From contig NZ_BMGG01000007.1 of assembly GCF_014640075.1 (NCBI RefSeq), positions 1 to 64,000 of the forward strand: a stretch of 64,000 nt of DNA. Direction: 5' to 3'. The position numbers and the translations under genes are program-made. This DNA is from Chelatococcus reniformis. GTDB lineage: Bacteria; Pseudomonadota; Alphaproteobacteria; Rhizobiales; Beijerinckiaceae. Of this stretch, positions 1-8,874 are shown piece by piece; within the stretch, counting starts at the first letter, position 1, and each line of letters begins with the position of its first letter. The notes under the pieces were generated by a model. That model was not told where the DNA came from and did not search any database. It saw only the letters and a list, made by a program, of their open reading frames with translations.

Positions 1-145
1 CCAGCTTGAGCAATCTTAAGGCCGGGTGCCCGCGGGTTGACCGGTGCCATCGAAGGAGCAGGGAGGATACATTTCGTCCGCCAAAGTGCGTTCGATACGC
101 GAGGCTGGGGCCCTCCATCGCATGCTGACCAGGGAGGATCATCAG

Positions 146-475
146 ATGGCTATAAGCAAGGAAGGCCGAGTTCGAGCTCTCGCCTACCGCTTCTGGGAGG
201 AGGACGGGTTTCCGCAGGGCCGAGAGCTTGAACACTGGCGGAAAGCTCAAGAGCTGATTGATCAGGAAGATGAGGCCTCGCCCGCAACGGTCGAGATGTT
301 GCGGGGCGACATCGATGCTGGGAGGACAGGGGACAAGGTGCCCGGCAGCGATCCCGCGGCTGCGCCTCTGGGCACCGACGACGAGGCAGCAGGTACCCCC
401 AACACCAAAGCGCAGATCGATGATGCTCGACGGCAGGAACTAGGACGAGGAATCAAATCTGAACCTGTCGACTAA
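146..475 (+). CDS. DUF2934 family protein
   Basis: A 109-residue protein whose first 40 residues carry the DUF2934 signature (RVRALAYRFWEEDGFPQGR, then HW and a K-A-x-E/Q-L helix). The rest is acidic, glycine/proline-rich and looks disordered. The start was chosen at 146 because AGGGAGG lies 8 bases upstream; an in-frame ATG at 44 would add 34 residues outside the family. DUF2934 proteins are small, common in rhizobia and of unknown function, often beside stress genes. A shorter paralogue lies at 8875-9081. The family assignment is by motif; the function is unknown. Confidence 0.8.
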   Translation: MAISKEGRVRALAYRFWEEDGFPQGRELEHWRKAQELIDQEDEASPATVEMLRGDIDAGRTGDKVPGSDPAAAPLGTDDEAAGTPNTKAQIDDARRQELGRGIKSEPVD

Positions 476-625
476 GCTAACTATGCCCCCAATTTCCCGA
501 CTGCACCTTGGCGGCGACGCTTACTCGCTGAGCTGAAGGGCTGCACTGCGCAGATGCGCCTGGGCGCGGTGGGGCGTCCAGGCTTTGTTTCGGGAGCCAC
601 GATATGAGAATAGGAGGATCGCTTG

Positions 626-1192
626 GTGCTACCCGACCCTATCGTGCGCCATCGCCAGGGCATCGTTGGGCCGAATTCGGGCGGGCCGATCGGCGTGGCG
701 GAGCCGTTCTTCACGGACGTTAACGCCGAGCTGGCCGACAAGGGCTTCCTCGTTACTTCGACCGATGACGCAATCCAATGGGCTCGCTCCGGATCGCTGA
801 TGTGGATGACCTTCGGCTTGGCGTGCTGCGCAATCGAGATGATGCATATGTCGATGCCGCGTTACGACGGGGAGCGCTTTGGCTTTGCGCCGCGCGGAAG
901 TCCACGCCAGTCGGATCTCATGATTGTGGCCGGTACCTTATGCAATAAGATGGCTCCCGCGCTACGCAAGGTATACGATCAGATGCCGGAGCCTAGATTC
1001 GTGATCTCGATGGGTTCTTGCGCCAACGGCGGCGGATATTATCATTACTCCTACTCGGTCGTTCGAGGCTGCGACCGAGTCGTGCCGGTCGACATCTATG
1101 TTCCCGGATGCCCACCTACGGCGGAGGCTCTCCTCTACGGCATGCTTCTTCTCCAGAAGAAGATCCGCCGGGACGGTACGATCGAGCGTTGA
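626..1192 (+). CDS. nuoB: orphan NADH-quinone oxidoreductase subunit B (NuoB)
   Basis: NuoB carries iron-sulfur cluster N2, the last redox centre of complex I before quinone. The N2 ligands are visible: the CC pair in LACCAIEMM, the Cys in [10 protein letters not shown] and the Cys in [11 protein letters not shown]. Length (188 residues) is normal. AGGAGG at 612-617 sits 8 bases before a GTG at 626; a TTG at 623 is the alternative. No other nuo gene is in the window, whereas nuoB normally lies in a 14-gene operon. It is probably a second, orphan copy; whether it joins a complex cannot be told from sequence. Confidence 0.9.
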   Translation: MLPDPIVRHRQGIVGPNSGGPIGVAEPFFTDVNAELADKGFLVTSTDDAIQWARSGSLMWMTFGLACCAIEMMHMSMPRYDGERFGFAPRGSPRQSDLMIVAGTLCNKMAPALRKVYDQMPEPRFVISMGSCANGGGYYHYSYSVVRGCDRVVPVDIYVPGCPPTAEALLYGMLLLQKKIRRDGTIER

Positions 1193-1665
1193 TCAGACCG
1201 CCGCCGCGCCGCCGCCCGCCAACCGCCAGATCGTGCGGCACGCTCAGGCGGTCGGCGATCGATGATGTCGGCATAGGGCGCCTGCCTGGCGCCGGGTAGG
1301 GCGTCGACCGGAGCGCGGCCTCGAATAGGGCGTGGCTGAGCGAGCCGGGCACCGAAGGGGGTTCGATGGCCCGGCTCTAACCGTCGGTTCATTTGGGGGT
1401 CGAACCGCCGGCTGGGGCGAGCTTAGGCCGCGCCGAGCCGCGTCCAACACGGCTCATAGGAGAGGACCTCTACGCATGATGAGGTAGTCGGCCGCATCTC
1501 GCCGCCGCAGCCGATGCGCCTACCTTGCCAACCCCGCCCTGCCGCGCTCCAATAGGCCCCGGCTCGCGCGTCACCCCCCAATCCATTCGGCGGGAGGGCC
1601 CGAATGGCCGGTGCGGCCTCTGCGCCGGCCCTTCGCCTTGCGTGTGGCCGGTTGGAAGACGTCAG
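1193..1665. other. non-coding stretch after nuoB
   Basis: High-GC sequence with only short overlapping open frames. I see no coherent protein, RNA or strong hairpin followed by a T-run. The frames starting near 1352 and 1392 on the minus strand are arginine-rich and look like chance frames. Confidence 0.4.
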
Positions 1666-1772
1666 ATGTCGATCAAGCCGCGTGGATTTGCCGCCTGACG
1701 CCCGAGCGCCGTCGAGAGATCGTCAGCATGGGTGGCTCGGCCATGAGTGGCGCAGGCGGTCGGCGAAGGTGA
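1666..1772 (+). pseudogene. remnant of a KGG/Con-10 type stress protein
   Basis: The reading MSIKPRGFAA followed, after a shift of one base, by LTPERRREIVSMGG matches the pattern of small KGG-motif stress-induced proteins (RGFAxMxPExRREIAxxGG). In the frame as written a TGA follows GFAA, so the product would stop after 10 residues. The typical second half with repeated GRKGG is missing. The match rests on about 25 residues, so confidence is limited. Confidence 0.4.
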
Positions 1773-2103
1773 TGTCATCTCCGTCGCCGCCAGCTAGAAG
1801 CTGATTGATTTTCGCACGCCGCTGCGTCCGCAGCAGCTTTGGCACACGCCCCTCGGCTCACACCAGCGAGGTAATTTTGCACTTCATTGGTTCTCGAGGC
1901 AAGGGCCTGGCAGCGGACCGGCGGGGGGCTTAGTCCTTGCTGTGTGCGCCACTTTCCTATACACAGAGGAACTGGCTCCCGCCCTTTCAGAATGTACTGG
2001 ATGAACCAGTCGCACGGGGGTTGAGCTGTGGCAATTCTGCCGTCCGCTCACGGCCCAGCCATGAGCTCATTGTCCCGCCAAACGCGGCTTCCAAGGACAT
2101 CCT
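1773..2103. other. non-coding stretch
   Basis: Slightly lower GC than its surroundings, with no convincing coding frame. No clear promoter or terminator is recognised. It separates the KGG remnant from the small gene at 2104. Confidence 0.3.
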
Positions 2104-2268
2104 TTGCACGCTATGAGATCCGACGCCCTCGCAGGGTTCGTCGTGCCGCCTTCCCCGTTGCCGCAGCCCATTTATTCCACGCAGTCACTCTATCCGGCTC
2201 CGATGCCGCCCGCGAATGGATTGACCCGCGAGGAGCTGCGTAAGCTCGTCATTGAGATGATCGGCTGA
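2104..2268 (+). CDS. small hypothetical protein, 54 aa
   Basis: A TTG start at 2104 has AAGGA six bases upstream (2093-2097); an internal ATG at 2113 is the alternative. The protein has a proline-rich middle and ends in a helix, LTREELRKLVIEMIG. I do not recognise the family. The well-placed ribosome site and the amphipathic C-terminus argue for a real gene, but its length leaves room for chance. Confidence 0.4.
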   Translation: MHAMRSDALAGFVVPPSPLPQPIYSTQSLYPAPMPPANGLTREELRKLVIEMIG

Positions 2269-2512
2269 GTCCTTTCGCCGCCGGTCAAGTTGAGCCGTCA
2301 GGTCGAGATGTGATTTACCTGATGGGCTCGCCCCTTGGGGGGCGCAAAGGTTCCCGGACCGGCTTGGAGCGACGGCGGGCGGCGTTGAACCATGCTTCGT
2401 AGCCGACGTGCGGCCCCTCGGCGATGCAAACCGCCGCCTTTGCACAGGGCGCCCGTCCGATGCGCTCTTGTAAAACGCGCGAGGGACGCGCTCCACAACG
2501 AGCATCCATCGA

Positions 2513-3631
2513 ATGGTAGAACCACGGCACGTCCCGCCGAACGAGAGTGACAGTCTCCCGCCTGCCGACGCAGCGGAGGGACGGAAGTCGCAGACGCAAA
2601 CGGTGCCGGAGGCGGCGGACGGCCACCCCGGGCTGCACGACCCCGCAGCCCTTCTTGCGGCCATCGTGGAATTCTCGGAGGATGCGATCCTCAGCAAGAA
2701 CCTGCGAGGCATCATCACCAGCTGGAACGGGGGCGCCCAGCGACTCTTCGGCTATACGGGCGAGGAGGTCATCGGCAAGTCCGTCACCATCCTCATCCCT
2801 GAAGACCGCCTCGATGAAGAACCGGCCATCCTCGCTCGGATTCACGCCGGCGAGCGCGTCGACCATTTCGAGACGATCCGGCGGCGCAAGGACGGCACGC
2901 TGCTCGACATCTCGCTCACCATCTCGCCGGTGCGCGGCCACGACGGACGGATCGTCGGCGCTTCGAAAGTGGCCCGTGACATCACCGAGCGGAGGCGGGC
3001 GGCCGAGCGCCAGGCTCTGCTGATGCGCGAGATGCATCACCGCATCAAGAACCTGTTCGCGCTCGCCGGCGGCCTCGTTACCCTAGCTGCCCGCACCGCC
3101 GACACGCCGGCGGCACTCGCCCGCTCGGTGAAGGAGCGGCTCATCGCGCTGGCGCGCGCCCATGAGATGACTCTGCCGAGTCTTCATGCCGGCCACTCGT
3201 TGACCGAGCCGAGCACAACGCTGTTCAGGCTGCTCGAGGGCCTCGTTGCGCCATATCGGGATGCCGACAACGCGCGCGCGGTCATGGCCGGGCATGACGC
3301 GGAGGTCGGGGCGCGCAACCTTGTCAACCTGGCGCTGTTGTTCCACGAGTTCGTGACCAACGCTGCCAAGTACGGAGCGCTCAGTGTCCCCGAGGGCGGA
3401 ATCGCCATCCGCACGCTGCTCGTCGACGACACGTTGCACCTGACCTGGGCCGAGAGGGGCGGACCGCCGATCACGCCACCGGACGGGATCACCGGCTTTG
3501 GAAGCCGGCTCGAGCACTCCATCAAGGGCGCGCTTGGCGCGACGGTCCTGCGGGAATGGCGGCGCGACGGCTTGGTGATCCGTCTGTCCATTCCCGTCAG
3601 GGTTCTAGGAGCTGGTGCTGCTGAGCCGTAA
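2513..3631 (+). CDS. PAS-domain HWE-family sensor histidine kinase
   Basis: A cytoplasmic two-component sensor of 372 residues. Residues ~45-160 form a PAS domain (FSEDAILSKNLRGIITSWN, FGYTGEEVIG, TISPVRGHDGRIVG, ending DITERRRAAE). The phospho-acceptor region is MHHRIKNLF. The HWE hallmarks are present: an N-box with His (HEFVTNAAKYGA) and WAE in the G1 box. No transmembrane segment is seen, so the signal is probably sensed in the cytoplasm. It faces the response-regulator gene at 3673-4041, a likely partner. HWE kinases in rhizobia often feed light, redox or general-stress signalling. The start codon has no obvious ribosome site. Confidence 0.88.
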   Translation: MVEPRHVPPNESDSLPPADAAEGRKSQTQTVPEAADGHPGLHDPAALLAAIVEFSEDAILSKNLRGIITSWNGGAQRLFGYTGEEVIGKSVTILIPEDRLDEEPAILARIHAGERVDHFETIRRRKDGTLLDISLTISPVRGHDGRIVGASKVARDITERRRAAERQALLMREMHHRIKNLFALAGGLVTLAARTADTPAALARSVKERLIALARAHEMTLPSLHAGHSLTEPSTTLFRLLEGLVAPYRDADNARAVMAGHDAEVGARNLVNLALLFHEFVTNAAKYGALSVPEGGIAIRTLLVDDTLHLTWAERGGPPITPPDGITGFGSRLEHSIKGALGATVLREWRRDGLVIRLSIPVRVLGAGAAEP

Positions 3632-3672
3632 GCTTGTGTATCATCGGCCAACGCCAGGTTCCTTCGACAGAC

Positions 3673-4041
3673 CTAGCACTCAGCCTGCGCTTTCTTCACA
3701 ATCTGGGCCAGCCTGGCGATCGGCCACGGCTTGGGCAGGAACTCTGCCTTGGGCGGCCGCTGCCCTAGACTGGCATGCCAACCTGACGTGATGATGAGGT
3801 GGATCCAAGGGAAATGCTCGGCGATATGCTGCGCGAGCTCGACACCTTTCATCCCCGGCATTTGAACGTCTGTCACCACCAGGCAGACCTCGTTCGCAGC
3901 GGCAGGTTTGGAAAGGTAGTCGAGAGCGGCCTCTGCATCCCCGCATTCGATGACATCGAGGCCGACCTCTTGAACCGTGTCGGCCTCCATCATCCGGATC
4001 AACACTTCATCGTCGATGATAAGAGCTTTGTTACGCGACAT
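3673..4041 (-). CDS. single-domain response regulator (CheY-like receiver)
   Basis: A 122-residue receiver with no output domain. The acidic pocket (IIDDE), the phospho-accepting Asp (VVTDVQMPGMKG), the conserved Ser/Thr (IITSGW) and Lys (FLPKPW) are all visible. The start is placed at MSRNKALIIDDE; an in-frame ATG 18 codons upstream would add residues that do not belong to the fold. It lies convergent with the HWE kinase at 2513-3631, 42 bp apart, and is the obvious candidate partner. With no DNA-binding domain it probably acts through protein contacts or as a phosphate sink. Confidence 0.9.
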   Translation of the reverse strand: MSRNKALIIDDEVLIRMMEADTVQEVGLDVIECGDAEAALDYLSKPAAANEVCLVVTDVQMPGMKGVELAQHIAEHFPWIHLIITSGWHASLGQRPPKAEFLPKPWPIARLAQIVKKAQAEC

Positions 4042-4131
4042 GGCATGAGAACGCCAACTGCCAGCCTGAGTTTCAGGCGGCCCACGATTTTTCACTGGCC
4101 GTCTCCGGGGCTTTGACGGCTTTGGTTAGGC

Positions 4132-4329
4132 CTATTCAGTGTCTTGGCTAGCTGCGGGATCGTTCGGGACCAAGGCCCGCTCCCTATTGAGGCGGAAGCG
4201 AGGAGACGACGGGCGTCGAGGTGATCCGGCCGAGATGCTTCCAATCTTGGCCGATAGCCGTGCCAACCTCTCGTTGAATTCCTCGGCTGAAACCGGCTCG
4301 GCTGCTCCCATGGGGGGCAAGTGGCTCAA
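4132..4329 (-). CDS. small hypothetical protein, 65 aa
   Basis: A TTG start at 4329 is preceded by a perfect AAGGAGG with 6-base spacing. The product has one helix (EEFNERLARLSAKIGSI) and a basic, proline-rich tail. No family is recognised. It lies just downstream of the cspA terminator on the same strand, so it needs its own promoter or read-through. The ribosome site is the main support. Confidence 0.45.
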   Translation of the reverse strand: MSHLPPMGAAEPVSAEEFNERLARLSAKIGSISAGSPRRPSSPRFRLNRERALVPNDPAASQDTE

Positions 4330-4366
4330 AACACCCCTCCTTCGCTTCAAAAGCGTGATAAGAAGT

Positions 4367-4395
4367 AAAAAAAGGCCGGGCCAAAGCCCGACCTT
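4367..4395 (-). terminator. rho-independent terminator of the cold-shock gene
   Basis: Read on the minus strand, a 10-bp stem (AAGGTCGGGC pairing with GCCCGGCCTT, one mismatch) with a 4-base loop is followed by a run of T. It lies about 50 bp after the stop codon of the cold-shock gene at 4446-4655. Confidence 0.85.
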
Positions 4396-4445
4396 CTTCT
4401 GCCCCCCAGTGCTGACAATACACCCGTGGTCAGCACTATAGCATA

Positions 4446-4655
4446 TTAGACTGCTCGAAGATTGGCCGCGGCAAACTTTCCGCTGCGCTGGTCCTTCTCA
4501 ACGTCGAAGCTGAGCTTTTGGCCCTCGCTGATCGCGTGCAGCCCAGAGCGTTCAACTGCGGAAACATGAACAAAGACGTCCGCGCCGCCGTTGTCGGGTT
4601 GAATGAAGCCAAAACCCTTAATGGCATTGAAGAATTTGACGGTACCAACGTTCAT
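4446..4655 (-). CDS. cspA: cold-shock protein (CspA family)
   Basis: A complete 69-residue cold-shock domain: a single-stranded nucleic-acid binding OB fold acting as RNA chaperone or antiterminator. RNP1 (KGFGFIQP) and RNP2 (VFVHVSAV) are intact. A terminator follows at 4367-4395. The ~200 bp upstream to the next gene are non-coding on this strand and could hold the long 5' leader typical of csp mRNAs; I do not see a defined cold-shock box. The symbol is used in the family sense, because alphaproteobacteria have several paralogues. Confidence 0.93.
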   Translation of the reverse strand: MNVGTVKFFNAIKGFGFIQPDNGGADVFVHVSAVERSGLHAISEGQKLSFDVEKDQRSGKFAAANLRAV

Positions 4656-4872
4656 GGCGATTATCCCTTAAATCGACACAAGAATTCGCCTATCCGCGTT
4701 GGACACGCGGACTGACAGCGGATCGATTTTGTCAGGAAGATCGGTCGCAGCGTCATCGACGCCGGTAGCTCGACATGCAAACTCGATATACTTTAACATA
4801 TTCCTCGGACCTTCATCAGTCAAGCGGAAGCCTGCTGCGGCGCGGTGCGTGGTAGGCTCCCCTCGCGCGGCG

Positions 4873-5148
4873 CTACTGGAGAGGATGGCGATATTCCTCG
4901 GGCAGCTCCGGCGACGGCATCCAGTGGGTCGGCTGCATGCCGTAGACCAAGCAGGTCGCCCATCGCTCCTCAGGTAGGAGGATGTCCTCTTCGTACCGTG
5001 GTTCCAGCCATTGCCAGGAGTAGTCCTCTTCGAGAGGGCTCCAACCCCAAACGCAGTCCACCTTCCGGCCATTGGGATACGGGAACAGGAGGTCGACCTT
5101 GGTTGAACCGTCTCGCGGGGCGGTCTCGATCGGCTGCCACGGATGCAT
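4873..5148 (-). CDS. hypothetical protein with PIETAPRDG motif
   Basis: A 91-residue soluble protein opening with HPWQPIETAPRDGS, a motif shared by small phage- and plasmid-associated proteins of alphaproteobacteria. It is rich in Trp and Tyr (KVDCVWGWSPLEEDYSWQWLEP). There is no transmembrane segment or catalytic signature. The gene is 25 bp from the 5174-5716 gene on the same strand and may be cotranscribed with it. Function unknown. Confidence 0.65.
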   Translation of the reverse strand: MHPWQPIETAPRDGSTKVDLLFPYPNGRKVDCVWGWSPLEEDYSWQWLEPRYEEDILLPEERWATCLVYGMQPTHWMPSPELPEEYRHPLQ

Positions 5149-5173
5149 GTCGGCCTCCCTCGCCGGCTACGGC

Positions 5174-5716
5174 TTATCGTCGGACGTAGGCCAGCCAATC
5201 ATCCACAAGCCGCGTTAGTTGATCCAGTTCCATCGCCTCGGCAGAGTCCTCCAGGCAGCCATGGAGCTCCTCGATCCGTGCGTCAGCGGCGGCGTGAGAG
5301 TCCCAGCCGAAGACGTAGAGGATTGGGTGCCGTCGCGACTGGAAGCGCCCGAGCTCGGCGTGACGCCGCCGATCGTCGCGGGCGGCCTCGTACTCGGGCG
5401 GCGCGATGCTCGGGCGCATCCCGTCCCACGCCGCTCGCGCGGCCACTTTGGCGTCGTCGAGGGATCCCGCCCGGTCTACTCGGTGGGCGCGCCCCCATAG
5501 CCCGACCTGCCACGACCACGCCGGCACCCCGGGCGGCGCCTCGCGATGACAGTAGATGCGGCCGATCGGCTCGCCATGCTCGTCGATCACGAGCCAGTCT
5601 TCCTTGTCGCGGCCATCGGCCCAGGTGCGGCGTAGGCGAAGCTGAGGCAAAATTGCGACCTCCGGTGGCTGGCGTTCCAACGGCGATGTTCTATTTTTGT
5701 TCTCGCATCGCCGCAC
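5174..5716 (-). CDS. conserved hypothetical protein, 180 aa
   Basis: Residues ~30-90 look like a compact beta domain (WLVIDEHGEPIGRIYCHRE, WSWQVGLWG). They are followed by a basic helix (SLDDAKVAARAAWDGMRPSIAPPEYEAARDDRR) and a C-terminal acidic helix. The protein has the feel of small rhizobial proteins predicted to sit near recombination or replication functions, but I do not recognise a family. It has good coding character over its whole length. The gene at 4873-5148 follows on the same strand. The start is the first ATG and is uncertain. Confidence 0.65.
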   Translation of the reverse strand: MRRCENKNRTSPLERQPPEVAILPQLRLRRTWADGRDKEDWLVIDEHGEPIGRIYCHREAPPGVPAWSWQVGLWGRAHRVDRAGSLDDAKVAARAAWDGMRPSIAPPEYEAARDDRRRHAELGRFQSRRHPILYVFGWDSHAAADARIEELHGCLEDSAEAMELDQLTRLVDDWLAYVRR

Positions 5717-5735
5717 CCGGCGTCAAGACCCGCTC

Positions 5736-6083
5736 ATGGACAAGCCGCTGGACCAACTACCCACCCTGGACACGACCCTGATGGAGTTTCCGCATGCGGA
5801 GATTTGCTTCAGCTGCGCGCTTTGCACGCGAGGCGGCCCCACTCGGGTCGCGGCGTGCGCCGCGAAGTTCGGGCCGAACGTCAGGCTAGTGGAGTTGCTC
5901 TATCGGTTCATGCGCCGATGTCCGCACAACCCCTATGACGAGCGGCGGAAGCCTCGAAAGTACGGATGGAAGTGCGGCGCTCGAATTGATGGCCTTGACC
6001 CGACGGTTGAGCCCTACGTGCCGTCTATGCTGGCGCGCGAGATCGAAGAGGCGATCCGGCGGAAGCGCTACCTCGGCGGATGA
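5736..6083 (+). CDS. small Cys-rich hypothetical protein (possible zinc-binding)
   Basis: A 115-residue protein starting at MDKPLDQLPTLD; an ATG 13 codons upstream is possible. Cysteines in ICFSCALC, AACAAKF, RRCPHNP and WKCGAR could bind a metal. The C-terminal helix is basic (REIEEAIRRKRYLGG). The 3' end overlaps the convergent gene at 6068-6307 by 16 bp. No family assigned. Confidence 0.6.
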   Translation: MDKPLDQLPTLDTTLMEFPHAEICFSCALCTRGGPTRVAACAAKFGPNVRLVELLYRFMRRCPHNPYDERRKPRKYGWKCGARIDGLDPTVEPYVPSMLAREIEEAIRRKRYLGG

Positions 6084-6307
6084 GCGGCCGATGTCTGCTG
6101 GTTCTGCTCACGCTCGCAGGCCTCCACCAGCATCTCGGCGAACCGTCGTGCGCGCGCTCTCCCGAACCGATTGAGGGGGCAGATCCCTACCTGCGGCGAC
6201 GGATCGAAATGGAAGTAGGCGACCGTGAAGCCTGCGCCGTCCTGAACCTTGAAGCTCTCGGGATATTCAACGATGTGCAACGGCCAGCACGGCGCATCGA
6301 GGTGCAT
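6068..6307 (-). CDS. hypothetical protein, 79 aa
   Basis: The start at 6307 (MHLDAPCWPLHIVEYPESF) has GGAG 8 bases upstream; an ATG at 6349 lacks a ribosome site. The protein reads as one small alpha/beta domain (FTVAYFHFDP, then PLNRFGRARARRFAEMLVEACE). The family is unknown. Its convergent overlap with the 5736-6083 gene is consistent with a compact accessory block. Confidence 0.55.
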   Translation of the reverse strand: MHLDAPCWPLHIVEYPESFKVQDGAGFTVAYFHFDPSPQVGICPLNRFGRARARRFAEMLVEACEREQNQQTSAAHPPR

Positions 6308-6393
6308 GGGCGGAACTCCAAAGGCGGCTCGTTCCGCAAATGTTCTCATTTCGAGGTTGAGCGCAAGGGCGCTGCTGGCTAGGGTCAGCGCCC

Positions 6394-7146
6394 ATGTGCA
6401 ACCTCTACAGCCACACCAAGGGCCCGCAGGCGATCGGTGAGTTCGTTCGGGACATCGGCCGCTTCCTGGTGGGTAATCTGCCGCCGCAGCCCGGGATATA
6501 CCCGGACTATTCGGCGCCCATCGTGCGCGCCGCCGTCGACGGCGTGCGCGAGCTGGTGATGGCGCGATGGGGGATGCCGTCGCCGCGGAAGGTCGTTGAG
6601 GAGGCGGCCGAGAAGCGCGCCGCCAAGCTGCGGGCCAAGGGCGCCGAGGTCGACATGGCCGATATGATCAGGCGCGAGCCCGACCTGGGCGTCACCAACG
6701 TCCGCAACGCTGCCAGCCCGCACTGGCGCCGCTGGCTCGGCACGGAGAGCCGCTGCCTGGTGCCCTTCACGTCATTCTCGGAACCGGAGCCGCTGCCGGA
6801 CGGCCGCCGGCCGCCCGCGTGGTTCGCACTGGACGAGAGCCGGCCGCTAGCCTTCTTCGCCGGCATCCACGTGCCCGGCTGGACGTCGGTGCGGAAGATG
6901 AAGGAAGGCGAGACGACGAACGACCTATACGCGTTCCTGACCTGCAACCCGAATTCAGAAGTCGGCGCGCTCCATCCGAAGGCCATGCCCGTCATCCTGA
7001 CGACCCGCGACGATTGTGAAACCTGGCTGATGGCACCAGCACCAATCGCGCTTGAGCTCCAGCGGCCGTTGCCGGACGGGGCGCTCCGGATTGTGGCCCG
7101 CGGTGAGAAGGAAGATCCGCCGCTGGCGGTGCCCAGCCTAGTTTGA
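6394..7146 (+). CDS. SOS response-associated peptidase (SRAP / YedK-HMCES family)
   Basis: The family shields abasic sites in single-stranded DNA by forming a thiazolidine crosslink through the N-terminal cysteine exposed after Met removal. That residue is Cys2 (MCNLYSH). Other family blocks are visible: a RWGMPSP motif, RCLVPFTSFSEPEP, FFAGIHVPGW, and LHPKAMPVIL with the active-site His. Length (250 residues) is normal. The gene sits alone and is followed 48 bp later by a DUF3606 gene. No LexA box was recognised upstream. Confidence 0.9.
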   Translation: MCNLYSHTKGPQAIGEFVRDIGRFLVGNLPPQPGIYPDYSAPIVRAAVDGVRELVMARWGMPSPRKVVEEAAEKRAAKLRAKGAEVDMADMIRREPDLGVTNVRNAASPHWRRWLGTESRCLVPFTSFSEPEPLPDGRRPPAWFALDESRPLAFFAGIHVPGWTSVRKMKEGETTNDLYAFLTCNPNSEVGALHPKAMPVILTTRDDCETWLMAPAPIALELQRPLPDGALRIVARGEKEDPPLAVPSLV

Positions 7147-7194
7147 AACCGATCCGGACCTTGGGCGTTGCGTTTCCGTGATGGAGGAACGCAC

Positions 7195-7395
7195 ATGTCA
7201 GATGATAAGTCGAAGGTGGGCGCTCTAGACCGTGCCCGGGTCGGGGCCGGTCAGGACTACGAGATCGACGACTTTGCCCAAAAGTTCGGGCTCTCGCGCG
7301 AGCAGGTGCGGGAGCTCATCCATCAACATGGCAATGATCGGACCAAGCTCGAGGCGGCAGCGCATGAACTAAAGTCTGCCGGACCGGGGCCCTGA
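7195..7395 (+). CDS. DUF3606 family protein
   Basis: A 66-residue protein with the DUF3606 helix-turn-helix-like pattern: YEIDDFAQKFGLSREQVRELI followed by HGNDRTKLEAAAHEL. GGAGG precedes the ATG at 7195 by 7 bases. DUF3606 proteins are small, abundant in rhizobia and without a demonstrated role. The gene is 48 bp downstream of the SRAP gene and could be cotranscribed. Confidence 0.82.
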   Translation: MSDDKSKVGALDRARVGAGQDYEIDDFAQKFGLSREQVRELIHQHGNDRTKLEAAAHELKSAGPGP

Positions 7396-7822
7396 TACAT
7401 ATTCACCGTCTGAGCGCAGGTCTTTGAACATGGGGCCCGCAAGCTGCGGTCGCGCGTCTCGTCGTGCACCGCGCCGTGAAGTCCGCGGCAGCTCGGGCCG
7501 GCATCAGTCCCGAGTTGGTCTCAGACTGTTCGCGCGCACTGGGCGAGCTTGGTCGGATCCGCATTGAATAGGGCCAGTGCCGTGGCGCCCGCTGTTCGAG
7601 CCTCCTGCTCACTCGGGAGCACCGACCCAACCTCAAGCGAGCCAGCGTAGCCGTACGGCGAATCTCGTACCGAAAAGCCCCCGCCCGGCCCTCAATACGA
7701 GCGAGACTGCGCGCGTGCTGTTGATCTGCCTTACCTGGTCCACGTGCCGCCCTCCTGCAACTTGGCAGGAGAAAGACGCGAATGGCAGCGACTAAGTTCC
7801 CAGGTTGCCGCTCCGAGGCAGC
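7396..7822. other. intergenic stretch with a possible gene fragment
   Basis: On the plus strand around 7440-7571 a frame without a start codon reads as a coherent helical segment (AVARLVVHRAVKSAAARAG, then ISPELVSDCSRALGELGRI), perhaps the end of a decayed gene. The rest shows no coding or RNA signal. A direct ribosome site is absent. Confidence 0.25.
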
Positions 7823-8850
7823 CTATTGGTCCGACGGATCCCGCAGCCCCTTGAAGCTGGCGTGCCGCAAGTCGCCGTCGTTCGTCTTGGCCCGGTATTC
7901 CACCTCGGCCAGCAACTCCGGCCGCACCCACACGACTGTCTTCGAACGCAGACCCGGCACCGCCGGCTTGGGCTGGCGGATCGCGTCGAGCTTTCGCCCG
8001 AGGGACGCTGCCACGCTGCGGGTGAATCCGGTGCCGACACCGCCGACCGATACGAGCCGGCCGTCGTCGCCACGCTCGGCAAGGCGCAGGCCGCCGACGC
8101 CCACGCCTGACGAGGCGGGCTCATAGCCGATGACGATGAATGTGTCGGAGGAGATGCACTTCGTCTTCACCCAATCCCCGGTCCTGCCCGACCTGTAGGG
8201 CGCGGCCTGCCGCTTGCTGATGATGCCTTCCAGCCCGTGCTCGCAGGCAGCCTCAAATATTCGGCGCGGGTCCCCTTCGATATCCTCGCTGATGCGGATG
8301 TGCAGCAGCGTCGCCGGCACGATGTTGAATAGCGCGTCGCGCCGCTCGCTCAGCTTCCACGGCCGCAGGTCCATCCCGTCCAGGTGCAGCAGATCGAAGG
8401 CGTACAGGATGGCATCCGTCGCGGCCTTCCACGAACCGCGGCCGAGGGCGACCTGCAAGGCGCCGAAGCTCGGCACGCCGCACTCGTCCAGCACGACGGC
8501 CTCACCGTCGATCACGGCACTGTGCACGGGCAGCTTGGCGAGGCTGGCGACGATGCCGGGGAACCGTGCCGTCCAGTCGTGGCCGTTGCGAGTCCAGATC
8601 GTCACCGCGCCGTCGACCGCCTGGCAGCACAGGCGGTAGCCGTCGAGCTTCATCTCGTGCGACCAGCCGGCGCCGGTCGGGATCTTGTAGACCAGCTTGG
8701 CGAGGGCCGGCGTATCCAGCCCGGCGGGGGCTGATCGAATAGCTTCGGCTCATCCGCCCGACGCCGTCGCGGCGCGACCGTCCGGCTCTTGGCGGTGATG
8801 CCGGCCGGGGTGGCGCGCTGCTGCGGCGGCTTGCGTGGTGGGCGGCCCAT
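7823..8850 (-). pseudogene. LigD-type ATP-dependent DNA ligase, frameshifted
   Basis: The ligase domain of bacterial NHEJ ligases. Motifs in order: KLDG (adenylated Lys) at the start of the long frame, IDGEAVV, EGIISKR and WVKTKC, then an OB-fold tail ending ASFKGLRDP. The N-terminal segment (MGRPPRKPPQQR... EPKLFDQPPPGWIR) lies in a different frame. It joins the core (ALAKLVYKIPTGAGWSHE) only if one base, most simply a C, is restored near 8707-8713. No polymerase or nuclease domain and no Ku gene are present. If the indel is real, the core could still start at the internal ATG at 8653 but would lose the residues before motif I. Confidence 0.85.
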
Positions 8851-8874
8851 GCCTCGAGCATAGGCCTAGGCGCG

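Noticed and set aside
2315-3040. Long minus-strand open frame opposite the PAS-HWE kinase
   Set aside because: It is the antisense of a clear kinase gene; the composition is arginine-rich and no family pattern is seen.
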